Below are positions 51,595-60,390 of a stretch of DNA of 64,000 nucleotides, in pieces. The DNA comes from Rhodanobacter sp. ANJX3 (GTDB lineage: Bacteria; Pseudomonadota; Gammaproteobacteria; Xanthomonadales; Rhodanobacteraceae), in NCBI RefSeq assembly GCF_014200755.1, contig NZ_JACHCM010000001.1:994884-1058883 (forward strand), in the 5' to 3' direction. A program made the position numbers and the translations under genes. Position 1 is the first letter of the stretch; the number at the start of each line of letters is the position of its first letter. Below the pieces are notes generated by a model that was not told where the DNA came from, did not search any database, and saw only the letters and a program-made list of their open reading frames with translations.

Positions 51595-52575
51595 TCAGCC
51601 GCGGTTGCTGACCCCGTGCGGCACATGCCCGGTAGCCACATGCATGCGTGCCGACTCCACATTGGCCGGCGAGTCGTCGAAAAAGATATCGGCGCCAAAG
51701 GCGTCCAGAAACGGCCCCTTGTCTCGACCACCGAGGAAAAGCGCCTCGTCGATGCGCACGCCCCACTTGCGCAGGGTGAGAATCACGCGTTTGTGCGCTG
51801 GAGCGGAACGCGCTGTGACCAGTGCCGTGCGAATCGGCGAATCTTCGGCGGGAAACGCGGTCTGCAATCGATGCAGCGCGGTGAGAAAGCCCTGGAACGG
51901 CCCTACCGACAGCGGCTCGGCCGCGTGCTCGGTTTCGCTGCGATGGAAGGCTTCGAGCCCCTCTTCGCGCGATACCCGCTCGCCCTCGTCGCCAAAGATC
52001 ACCGCATCGCCGTCGAAGGCTATGCGCAGCTGCTCCGACGCACGCGGCGGCGCAGTGCTGGGCAGGATCGTGGCCGCGGCCACACCGGCCGCGAGCGCGC
52101 GACCGACGTCTTCGGCATTGGCGGACAGGAAAAGATCGGCCTTGAACGGCGCGATGTAGTCGGACGTCGGCGCGCCACTGGTGAACGCGGCGCGGCTGAT
52201 CTCCAGCCCGTAATGCTGGATCGCATTGAAAATGCGCAGCCCGGTATCGCCGGAATTGCGCGACAGCAGGATCACTTCCACCGGCGGCACGTTGCCGGCC
52301 AGCTTGTTGAGGCCGAGCAATTTCTGCACTAGCGGAAACGCTACGCCGGGCTTAAGAATCTCGTTCTCGTGGTCGATCTGGAAGTTGCGATACGCGTCGA
52401 GCCCGTCGCGCTCGAACAGCGCGTGACTGTCGCCGAGGTCGAACAGCGCGCGAGAAGAGATCGCCACCACCAGGCGTTTGTCGCTTGCCGCACGCGCATC
52501 GTGTGCGCCCGCCATGGCAGGATCGGCCTCGGGCATATCGTCTGGTGCAATGGATTCGTTCACGGATGGCAGCAT
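51595..52575 (-). CDS. 5'-nucleotidase (cytosolic type, HAD-like)
   Basis: 326-residue protein of the 5'-nucleotidase (NT5C1-like) family. Blocks are DKRLVVAISSRALFDLGDSHALFE, PFKADLFLSANAEDVGRALAAGVAAATI, RIAFDGDAVIFGDEGE and the C-terminal DIFFDDSPANVESA, which holds HAD-type acidic residues. It should dephosphorylate nucleoside monophosphates in the cytoplasm. There is no signal peptide; the N-terminal ~30 residues are acidic and variable. Confidence 0.85.
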   Translation of the reverse strand: MLPSVNESIAPDDMPEADPAMAGAHDARAASDKRLVVAISSRALFDLGDSHALFERDGLDAYRNFQIDHENEILKPGVAFPLVQKLLGLNKLAGNVPPVEVILLSRNSGDTGLRIFNAIQHYGLEISRAAFTSGAPTSDYIAPFKADLFLSANAEDVGRALAAGVAAATILPSTAPPRASEQLRIAFDGDAVIFGDEGERVSREEGLEAFHRSETEHAAEPLSVGPFQGFLTALHRLQTAFPAEDSPIRTALVTARSAPAHKRVILTLRKWGVRIDEALFLGGRDKGPFLDAFGADIFFDDSPANVESARMHVATGHVPHGVSNRG

Positions 52576-52688
52576 CGCTTGATCCGTAGCGGATCGTTGA
52601 TTTCAATCTAGCATGCAGCCTGGGTTATTTCGTAAGCGCCGTTGATTTAGCCTCTCGCATTCAACGATGGCCAGCTTCGCGCTGACGA

Positions 52689-53453
52689 TTATTCCGCCGA
52701 TGCAAACTGCTCGTCGAGAATGCGCTGTTCGAGGTTGTGCTCGGGATCGAACAGCAGGCGCACGCCTTCGCCGCCCGACTGGCGAATGGCCACCGTCAGT
52801 ACGTCGCGCACCTCGTGAAAGTCGGCGGTGGCGCTGACCGGTCGCTTGCCCGGATCGAGCACACGCAAGATCACTTCGGTGCGATGCGGCAGGATCGCGC
52901 CGCGCCAGCGGCGCGGGCGGAACGGGCTGATCGGCGTCAGCGCCAGCACGTTCGCATCCAGCGGCAGGATCGGCCCGTGCGCGGAGAGGTTGTAGGCGGT
53001 GGAGCCGGCCGGGGTGGACACCAGAATGCCGTCGCAGACCAGCGTATCGAGCTTCACGATGCCGTTGAGCTTGACCTCCAGATGCGTGGCCTGGTTGGTC
53101 TGGCGCAGCAGCGACACCTCGTTGAACGCCAGTGCCGAATGCTCCTTGCCGCTGACGTCGGTAACTTCCATCTGCAGCGGAAACAGCGACGCGGTGTGCG
53201 CGCGCGCCACCCGCTCGGGCAGCCCATCGAGCACATGCTTGTTCATCAAAAACCCGACGCGGCCCAGCTTCATGCCGTACACCGGCACATCAAGCGCGTG
53301 CCAGTCGTGCAGCGTACGCAGCATGAAACCGTCGCCGCCGAGCGCCACGATCAGCTCGGCCTGTTCCGGCGGCACGTCGCCATAGCGCTCCACCAGTTTG
53401 CGTCGCGCCTGCTGGGCGATGCTGGTATCGCTGGCGACGAAGGCAAAGCGCAT
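52689..53453 (-). CDS. nadK: NAD kinase
   Basis: 254-residue enzyme making NADP from NAD. The GGDG motif is at residues 39-42 ([15 protein letters not shown]), the NE block reads [11 protein letters not shown] and the substrate loop is [22 protein letters not shown]. The catalytic Asp is that of GGDG. It is shorter than E. coli NadK (292), lacking the N-terminal extension, as in other xanthomonads. It lies next to an NAD-linked dehydrogenase gene on the same strand. Confidence 0.93.
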   Translation of the reverse strand: MRFAFVASDTSIAQQARRKLVERYGDVPPEQAELIVALGGDGFMLRTLHDWHALDVPVYGMKLGRVGFLMNKHVLDGLPERVARAHTASLFPLQMEVTDVSGKEHSALAFNEVSLLRQTNQATHLEVKLNGIVKLDTLVCDGILVSTPAGSTAYNLSAHGPILPLDANVLALTPISPFRPRRWRGAILPHRTEVILRVLDPGKRPVSATADFHEVRDVLTVAIRQSGGEGVRLLFDPEHNLEQRILDEQFASAE

Positions 53454-53493
53454 GCGGATCTACCCGGCAATCAAGTGAGAGGAGAGTACACAG

Positions 53494-53533
53494 CATGAAG
53501 GCGCAAGACCATGCCGGCTCCTGCGCCTTCATG
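53494..53533. repeat. 12-bp inverted repeat between gdhB and nadK
   Basis: CATGAAGGCGCA (53494-53505) and TGCGCCTTCATG (53522-53533) are exact reverse complements 16 bp apart. It could fold into a long hairpin in the gdhB-nadK transcript; no T-run follows, so it is not a standard terminator. Confidence 0.6.
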
Positions 53534-53575
53534 ACCGAGCTGCACCGAGGTGACAGTTCGGTGGCTGACGATCCG

Positions 53576-56500
53576 TTAGCCGATCGGCACCTGCGCCAGC
53601 TGTGCCAGACGACGCACCGCGACCGAGGCGATCGGATAATCTGCGTTCTGGGTCAGGATTTCCGCCAGCATGCTGCGGGTGTACTGCAGCGTGGCGTTGT
53701 CCCGCTGCAGCCACGCCTGTACCGGCGAAACGTCGGTGCGGTCGCTGGCCAGGGCGAGCACCTGCGAGGCCAGCGCGCGATGCTGGTGGTTCAACTCGTC
53801 CAGCAGCGAACCGCGCGCCTGGGCATGCCAGTGACCTTCCACCGGCAGCGCCTCGATCTGATCGCGCAGCCATTCCAGATCCAGCGCCTCACCCAGCTCG
53901 TAGAAAACCTGCGCGACCTTGGCGATGGGACGACCGCTGAGCTGAGCCACTTCGACCATGTCCAGCGCCGCACGCAGCACCGGCATACGCGCCAAACGCA
54001 GCGCCAGTTCGGCCGGCAGGCCCAAGCCTTCCCACTTCTCCTGATTACCGGAGAAATCGCCTTTGCCGGTCGGCGTCAGCACGTCGGGTAGTGCCTGACG
54101 CAACTCAGACACGCCGGCCTGATAACGCTCGACGTTGTCGGCGATATCCAGCGTGCCGCCGGGACGGTTGAGCAACCAGCGCGTGAGGTGGCGCAGCAGC
54201 GACCAGATCTGCATCACCGCATCGATCTGCGTGTCCTCGGCGACCTGGCTGTCGAGCGCTTCGATCTGCGCCCACAGTTCACGCGCGTCGAGGATTTCGC
54301 GCGCCGCCGTATACGCCTTGGCGATCGCAGCCGGGCGCTGGCCGGTGTCCTCCTGCATGCGCATCATGAAGGTGGCGCCCATGCGGTTGATCGTCGAGTT
54401 CGTTACCGCCGTGGCGATGATCTCGCGCTTCAGGCGATGGCGCTGCATGTGCTCGGCGTATTTCTGGTGCAGCGGCTCGGGGAAATAGCGCACCAGCTCC
54501 TTCGACAGATACGGATCTTCCGGCACGTCCGAATCGAGCAGCTGCTGATACAGCTTGATCTTGTCGTACGACAGCAGCACCGACAGCTCGGGCCGGGTCA
54601 TGCCGACGCCGCGCGTCTTGCGCTCGGTCAGCTCGGCCTCGCTGGGCAGGTTTTCCACCTGGCGATCGAGCAAGCCTTCGGCTTCCAGCGTGCGAATGAA
54701 ATGCGCCAGCGAGCCGATGCGACGCACCGACTGGTGCTCCATCAAGGTGATCGCCTGGTTCTGCCGATAGTTGTCGAACAGCACCAGCTGACCGACCTCG
54801 TCGGTCATCGCGGCGAGCTGCTTGTTCCGCGCGTCCTCGCTCAGCTCGCCGCGCTGGACCGCGTCGTCGAGCAGGATCTTGATGTTGACCTCGTGATCGG
54901 AGGTGTCCACACCGGCGGAGTTGTCGATGAAGTCCGTATTGAGCAGCGCGCCGTGCTGCGCCGCCTCGATGCGGCCCTTCTGGGTCATACCCAGATTGCC
55001 GCCCTCACCCACCACCTTGCAGCGCAGCTCGGCACCGTTGACGCGCAGCGCGTTGTTGGCGCGATCGCCGACGTCCGCGTGCGTCTCGCTGCTGGCCTTC
55101 ACGTAAGTGCCGATGCCGCCGTTCCACAGCAGGTCGACCGGCGCCTTGAGGATCGCGCTGAGCAGATCGGTCGGCGCCATCTGCGCTACGTCCGCCTTGA
55201 TGCCGAGCACGGCGCGCACTTCGGGCGTCAGCGGAATCGACTTGGCGCTGCGCGGATAGATGCCGCCGCCGGCGGAGATCAGCGAGCGGTCGTAGTCGTC
55301 CCAGCTCGAACGCGGCAGCTTGAACATGCGCTCGCGCTCGACGAAGGACGCTTCGACGTTCGGATTCGGGTCGAAGAAGATATGGCGGTGATCGAACGCC
55401 ACCACCAGCTTGATATGCCGCGACAGCAGCATGCCGTTGCCGAACACATCGCCCGACATATCGCCGATGCCGACACAGGTGAAGTCCTGCGTCTGGCAAT
55501 CGCGCCCCAACGAACGGAAGTGGCGCTTGACCGACTCCCAAGCGCCCTTGGCGGTGATGCCCATGCCCTTGTGGTCGTAACCGTTGGAACCGCCCGACGC
55601 AAACGCATCGCCCAGCCAGTAGTTGTGTTCGATCGAAATCGCGTTGGCGATGTCGGAGAACGTTGCGGTGCCCTTGTCGGCGGCGACGACGAGGTACGGA
55701 TCGTCCGCGTCGTGGCGCACCACGTCGTGCGGGTTCACCACCTTGCCTTCGATCAGGTTATCGGTGATGTCCAGCAGGCCGTTGATGAACAACCGATAGC
55801 AGGCGATGCCCTCGGCCAGCTGCGCGTCACGATCGCCGCCGACCGGCGCCTTCTTGACGAAGAAGCCGCCCTTGGAACCGACCGGCACGATGACCGTATT
55901 CTTGACCATCTGCGCCTTGACCAGACCCAGCACCTCGGTGCGGAAATCCTCGCGCCGATCGGACCAGCGCAGGCCGCCGCGCGCGACGGCGCCAAAGCGC
56001 AGATGAATGCCTTCGACGCGCGGTGCGCAGACCCAGATCTCGCGATACGGCACCGGCTTGGGCAGCTCGGGCACCTTGTGCGAGTCGAGCTTGTAGCTGA
56101 TGTAGCCGCGATGCTCGCCGTCCCAGCGCTGGAAGAAACTGGTGCGCAAGGTCGCGCGGATCACCGCCACGAAGCTGCGCAGAATGCGGTCTTCGTCGAG
56201 GCTGGCGACGTTTTCCAGCAGCACGCCGATGGCTTCCTCGAGCACCGTCACCTGCTCGGCGCGCGGCAGCGACAGCGCGCTGGCCAGATCGGTGATCAGA
56301 TGCGGATGCGCGTCCTGCACGGACGCCGGAATCAGCGCCGCCATCTCGACCACCAGCGTGTCGCTGGACGCCTTCAAGGCATCGGCCGACAGGCTCTCGC
56401 GCTGCGGATCGAACTTGGCCAGAAACAGTTCGACCAGCAGGCCGGCAATCGCCGGATACTGGTTGAGCGTGTCCTCCATGTATGTCTGCGAGAAGGTCGC

Positions 56501-58522
56501 GCCGGCCTGCAGCAGGTATTTGCAGTAGCCGCGCAGCATGGCGATCTGCCGCCAGCTCAGCTTGGCGCCGAGCACCAGACGATTAAAGCCGTCATTCTCG
56601 GCGTTGCCGCGCCAGATCTGCTCGAACGCGTCCTCGAACAGCGCGCCGACCTGTTCCACGGTGAAAGTCAGCTTGCCCACCGGCTGCACTTCGAAATCCT
56701 GGATCGACAGCGGCGTCGGATCGCTGGGAATTTCATAGACATGCTCGGTCAGCACGCGCAGGCCGAGGTTCTCCAGCTGCGGCAGCACTTCGGACAACGC
56801 GATGTCGCCACCGCTGCGATAGACCTTGAAACGCAGCGTTTCCGGCGCCTGCGGCGGGTGATAGAACGACATGCGCAGTACGTTGTCGCCCTGCAGCAGC
56901 GAGAGCTGATGAATGTCTTCCGCGGCGACCTTGGGCGCCACGTCCTCGACATAGCCGGCCGGCAGCAGCCGCGCGTAGCGGTTGGCCAGCACCACGCCCT
57001 GATGATCGCCGCGCTCGCGCACCAGCGCATCGCGCACCTCGTCATGCCAGTTGCGCACGATGGCAGCGACCTTTTGTTCCAGCTCGACCAGGTCGTAGGA
57101 AAACTCGTCGCCGATCTTCGGCCGCACCACGATGGTGAGCTGCGCCAGCGCCGCTTCACCGAGCAGCACGGCCGACTCGCTCTGCTCGCCGTGCAGGGCC
57201 GCACCCAGCAGCGCCGCGATGCGCTCGCGCACCGTGGTGTTGAAACGGTCGCGCGGCACGAACACCAGGCAGGTAAAGAAACGGCCGTAACGATCGCGAC
57301 GGACAAACAACCGCGTACGCGCGCGCTGGCGCAGTTCGAGAATGCCCATGGCGGTTTCGAACAGCTCGTCTTCGGTGCTCTGGAACAGCTCCTCGCGCGG
57401 CAGCGCCTCGAGCACATGCCGCAGCGACTTGCCCGAATACGAATCGCGCTTCAGCCCCGAACGCACCAGCACCGCTTCGACGTTCTGGCGCACCAGCGGC
57501 ACGTCCTGCGGTCGCGCCATATAAGCGTTGGTTGAAAACAAGCCCAGGAAGCGCTGCTCGGCGACCGGGCGACCGTCGGCATCGAACTTCAGCACGCCGA
57601 TGTAATCCATGTGGCCGGCGCGATGCACCGGCGAACGTGCGTTGGTCTTGGTCAGAATGATCGCGTCGGTGGCACCGGACTGCGGCAGCTCGCTGCCGGT
57701 CAGCGAACGCAGCGAGCGCGGCGCGATCGAGCGCTCCTGCTTGTGCAGCAGGCCCAGGCCCGAGGCATTGATGGCGCGCAGCTCCTGCTCGCCGTCGGCC
57801 TCGGCCACCTCGTATTCGCGATAGCCGAAAAAGGTGAAGTTGTCATCGGCAATCCAGCGCAGAAACTCGCTGGCCTCGTGCACCGACGCCGCATCCAGCG
57901 GCAGGTTGCGCTGCGGCAGGTCGTGGGCAATGGCCAGCGCCATATCGCGCATGGCGGCCCAGTCGGCCACGACCGAACGCACGTCGTCCAGCGCCGCTTC
58001 GACGGCAGCCTTCAGCTGCGCCTGGGCAGCCTCGTCGGCCACGCGGTCGATCTCGAAATGCATCACAGACTCGGGCCGGCGCGTCGGCGCGGTGTCCGAT
58101 TCGTCGCAAAGCTGCAACAACTTGCCCGATGCGTCGCGCTCCACCGTCATCACCGGATGGATGACCGCGTGGATCTGCACCGTCTCGGAAAGCACCATGC
58201 TGGTGGTGTCGATCAAAAAAGGCATGTCGTCGGTGACGACCTGCAGCAGGCTGCGACCCGCCGAACCTTGCTCCGGGTTCACGACGCGCACGATGGCATG
58301 CCCGGGCGGCCGCTGCTGCGCGAACACCAGCAAGCTGGCAACCAGCTCGGCCCACTGGGCTTGTGTATGCATGTCGGCGTCGCTGCCGGCAAGGCGGGCA
58401 AAAAAGGCCTGACAGAACACCTTCGCCTCCGCGAGACGCTCCGGCGGCAGACCGGCGTTTCTCAGTTCCTCAAAAACCACGGACGACAGGGAGTGATCGT
58501 TAACCGCGTGAATCGCATTCAT
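53576..58522 (-). CDS. gdhB: NAD-specific glutamate dehydrogenase, large (~180 kDa) class
   Basis: 1648-residue enzyme oxidising glutamate to 2-oxoglutarate. This class has an N-terminal ~700-residue ACT-like regulatory region (INASGLGLLHKQERSIAPRSLR), the catalytic core in the middle (VVPVGSKGGFFVKKAP for the substrate lysine region, then GDMSGDVFGNGMLLS for nucleotide binding) and a long helical C-terminal part. Length and blocks match the Pseudomonas/Streptomyces GDH2-type family. Start ATG 58522 gives MNAIHAVNDHS; an upstream in-frame Met would add 38 Cys/Arg-rich residues. It is separated from nadK by 122 bp. Confidence 0.94.
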   Translation of the reverse strand: MNAIHAVNDHSLSSVVFEELRNAGLPPERLAEAKVFCQAFFARLAGSDADMHTQAQWAELVASLLVFAQQRPPGHAIVRVVNPEQGSAGRSLLQVVTDDMPFLIDTTSMVLSETVQIHAVIHPVMTVERDASGKLLQLCDESDTAPTRRPESVMHFEIDRVADEAAQAQLKAAVEAALDDVRSVVADWAAMRDMALAIAHDLPQRNLPLDAASVHEASEFLRWIADDNFTFFGYREYEVAEADGEQELRAINASGLGLLHKQERSIAPRSLRSLTGSELPQSGATDAIILTKTNARSPVHRAGHMDYIGVLKFDADGRPVAEQRFLGLFSTNAYMARPQDVPLVRQNVEAVLVRSGLKRDSYSGKSLRHVLEALPREELFQSTEDELFETAMGILELRQRARTRLFVRRDRYGRFFTCLVFVPRDRFNTTVRERIAALLGAALHGEQSESAVLLGEAALAQLTIVVRPKIGDEFSYDLVELEQKVAAIVRNWHDEVRDALVRERGDHQGVVLANRYARLLPAGYVEDVAPKVAAEDIHQLSLLQGDNVLRMSFYHPPQAPETLRFKVYRSGGDIALSEVLPQLENLGLRVLTEHVYEIPSDPTPLSIQDFEVQPVGKLTFTVEQVGALFEDAFEQIWRGNAENDGFNRLVLGAKLSWRQIAMLRGYCKYLLQAGATFSQTYMEDTLNQYPAIAGLLVELFLAKFDPQRESLSADALKASSDTLVVEMAALIPASVQDAHPHLITDLASALSLPRAEQVTVLEEAIGVLLENVASLDEDRILRSFVAVIRATLRTSFFQRWDGEHRGYISYKLDSHKVPELPKPVPYREIWVCAPRVEGIHLRFGAVARGGLRWSDRREDFRTEVLGLVKAQMVKNTVIVPVGSKGGFFVKKAPVGGDRDAQLAEGIACYRLFINGLLDITDNLIEGKVVNPHDVVRHDADDPYLVVAADKGTATFSDIANAISIEHNYWLGDAFASGGSNGYDHKGMGITAKGAWESVKRHFRSLGRDCQTQDFTCVGIGDMSGDVFGNGMLLSRHIKLVVAFDHRHIFFDPNPNVEASFVERERMFKLPRSSWDDYDRSLISAGGGIYPRSAKSIPLTPEVRAVLGIKADVAQMAPTDLLSAILKAPVDLLWNGGIGTYVKASSETHADVGDRANNALRVNGAELRCKVVGEGGNLGMTQKGRIEAAQHGALLNTDFIDNSAGVDTSDHEVNIKILLDDAVQRGELSEDARNKQLAAMTDEVGQLVLFDNYRQNQAITLMEHQSVRRIGSLAHFIRTLEAEGLLDRQVENLPSEAELTERKTRGVGMTRPELSVLLSYDKIKLYQQLLDSDVPEDPYLSKELVRYFPEPLHQKYAEHMQRHRLKREIIATAVTNSTINRMGATFMMRMQEDTGQRPAAIAKAYTAAREILDARELWAQIEALDSQVAEDTQIDAVMQIWSLLRHLTRWLLNRPGGTLDIADNVERYQAGVSELRQALPDVLTPTGKGDFSGNQEKWEGLGLPAELALRLARMPVLRAALDMVEVAQLSGRPIAKVAQVFYELGEALDLEWLRDQIEALPVEGHWHAQARGSLLDELNHQHRALASQVLALASDRTDVSPVQAWLQRDNATLQYTRSMLAEILTQNADYPIASVAVRRLAQLAQVPIG

Positions 58523-59148
58523 GGCATCTACTAATGAGTGGAAACAGGAAAAGGGGGTAAAAAGCCTCGGAAGGATACGCCCCGCATGTGACCGAATCCA
58601 TCTGCACTGCAGCGTTTGCACCATGCGATTGCGCATGGATTCATACCCGATCGTGCAGGCATGCAGGCTGTTGCCTTGGCCCGTGCAACACCGGCACGCC
58701 GCGGTTGGCCGAGCTTGCCGAGCACATGCACGTTAGCTCGCGCATGCCGAGGAAAGCGAAATCGCCATGCGACGTTGGTGGAATCGCCATGGATCCGGCC
58801 ATCCCAAGCCGGAAGCTTCAGCAGGGTCGCCTCGACGCCGCAGATCATGCGGCTGTGCGCAAGATTGCTCAGTTCCCGGCCATCTCTTTCAATGACTGGT
58901 GTTGAACGGCAGTTAAAAGTAAACTGTTCGGTATAGTAGTGTTTCGGGTACCTCGGATTCGCTTCAGTGAGCCGGGGTAGTTGCCGGTGAGGCTGCCGCG
59001 AGCGATGAGTCTCCAACGGCGTCAGACCTTGCCTTTCACGACATTTGAATCAGCAGAATCGCAATGAATCGACCCTTCGCCTCCTCTGCTGCGCCGCAAT
59101 AAATCTCCCTAAACCTCCCATTTCGATCAAGCAAGTTCTGGAGCTCAC
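58523..59148. other. 626-bp divergent intergenic region between gdhB and acrA
   Basis: Holds the promoters for gdhB (left) and the acrAB pump (right). A TATAGT hexamer in TTCGGTATAGTAGTG near 58930-58945 is a possible -10 box for the pump. No repressor gene lies between the pump and gdhB, unlike the common acrR-acrAB arrangement. A 161-codon minus-strand frame exists but is arginine/histidine-rich and lacks a good start; not called. Confidence 0.5.
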
Positions 59149-60378
59149 ATGAAGTCCTCGTTACTGCGCACACCGGCGTTGTGCCTGGCCCTGCTGGCGA
59201 TCGCCGCCTGCGGCAAAGGCAATGATCAGCAGCAGCAACAGCAACAACAGCAGCCACCGCCGGAAGTGGGTGTCGTGAAGGCAGAGCCCACCAATTCGCC
59301 GCTGACGCGCGACCTCGTAGGTCGCCTGTCGCCGTACCGTTCGGCCGACGTGCGCGCTCGCGTGGCCGGCGTGCTGCTACGCCGGGTTTACGATGAGGGC
59401 ACCGACGTCAAGCAAGGCCAGGTACTGTTTCTGATCGATCCGGCACCGCTGAAGGCCGCGCTCGATTCCAGCCTCGCCGCGCTGGCGCAGGCCCAGGCTA
59501 CCTACACCAACAACAAAGTCGCCGCCGAGCGCGCTCATTCGCTGGCGCCCAGCGGTTACATCTCGAAATCGGACCTGGACACCGCCGATGCGAACGAGCG
59601 TACGGCTGCCGCTGCCGTGCAGCAGGCACGCGCCAACGTGCAGACCGCACGGATCAACCTGGGCTACGCCAGCGTGCGTTCGCCGATCGACGGTCGCGCC
59701 GAGCAGCAGCAGGTCACCGAGGGCGCGCTGGTCGGTCAGAGCGACGCCACGCTGCTGACCACGGTCGACCAGATCGACCCGCTGTACGTCAACTTCACCC
59801 TCAGTGCTAGCGAACTGGAGAAGATGCGCGCCGCCCAAACCAGCGGCGGCGTGACTCTGGCCGATCCGAACACTGCCGCGGTCCAGATCGTGATGCCCGA
59901 TGGCAGCCGCTACGCGCAACAGGGTACGCTGGACTTCTCCTCGGCCACGGTCGATCCGACCACCGGCTCGATCAACCTGCGTGCGAAGGTGCCCAATCCG
60001 CAGCACAGCCTGCTGCCGGGTCTGTACGTGACGATCAAGGCCGATCTCGGCGAGCAGCACAATATTTTCCTGGTGCCGCAGCCCGCACTGCAGCGCGACA
60101 CCACCGGCGCTTACGTGATGGTGGTGGGCGACGACGGCAAGGTCGTTCGCAAGAACGTTTCGGCCGACCAGGCCGCCGGCAGCAACTGGGTGGTGACCAG
60201 CGGCCTGAAGACCGGCGATCAGGTCATTGTTTCCGGCCTGCAGACCGTGAAGGAAGGCGCACCGGCCAAGGCGCAGCCGTGGCAGCCGGGCCAGGATGCT
60301 GGTGCAAATCCGCCGGGTCAGCCCGGCAACCAGCCAGCCGCAGCACAGGGCGGCAAAGCCCCGTCCAGCAAGCAGTAA
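59149..60378 (+). CDS. RND efflux periplasmic adaptor lipoprotein (AcrA/MexA type)
   Basis: 409-residue membrane-fusion protein. The signal peptide ends with the lipobox IAAC (Cys ~22). Directly after it comes a run of nine glutamines and three prolines (residues ~26-37), unusual for the family. Lipoyl, coiled-coil hairpin and beta-barrel domains follow: VGRLSPYRSADVRARVAGVLLRR, LGYASVRSPIDGRAEQQQVTEGALV and NPQHSLLPGLYVTIKADLGEQ. The C-terminal ~45 residues are Gln/Pro/Gly/Ala-rich. It pairs with the AcrB-type pump 12 bp downstream. No TolC gene is adjacent. Confidence 0.92.
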   Translation: MKSSLLRTPALCLALLAIAACGKGNDQQQQQQQQQPPPEVGVVKAEPTNSPLTRDLVGRLSPYRSADVRARVAGVLLRRVYDEGTDVKQGQVLFLIDPAPLKAALDSSLAALAQAQATYTNNKVAAERAHSLAPSGYISKSDLDTADANERTAAAAVQQARANVQTARINLGYASVRSPIDGRAEQQQVTEGALVGQSDATLLTTVDQIDPLYVNFTLSASELEKMRAAQTSGGVTLADPNTAAVQIVMPDGSRYAQQGTLDFSSATVDPTTGSINLRAKVPNPQHSLLPGLYVTIKADLGEQHNIFLVPQPALQRDTTGAYVMVVGDDGKVVRKNVSADQAAGSNWVVTSGLKTGDQVIVSGLQTVKEGAPAKAQPWQPGQDAGANPPGQPGNQPAAAQGGKAPSSKQ

Positions 60379-60390
60379 CGGAGCCCGATC

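Noticed and set aside
54188..57535. 1115-codon open frame on the plus strand
   Set aside because: It lies wholly antisense to gdhB, is His/Arg/Gln-rich and arises from the codon bias of GC-rich DNA.
58531..59016. 161-codon minus-strand frame upstream of the RND pump (possible regulator)
   Set aside because: No helix-turn-helix or other domain, many Arg/His/Cys, and no ribosome site.
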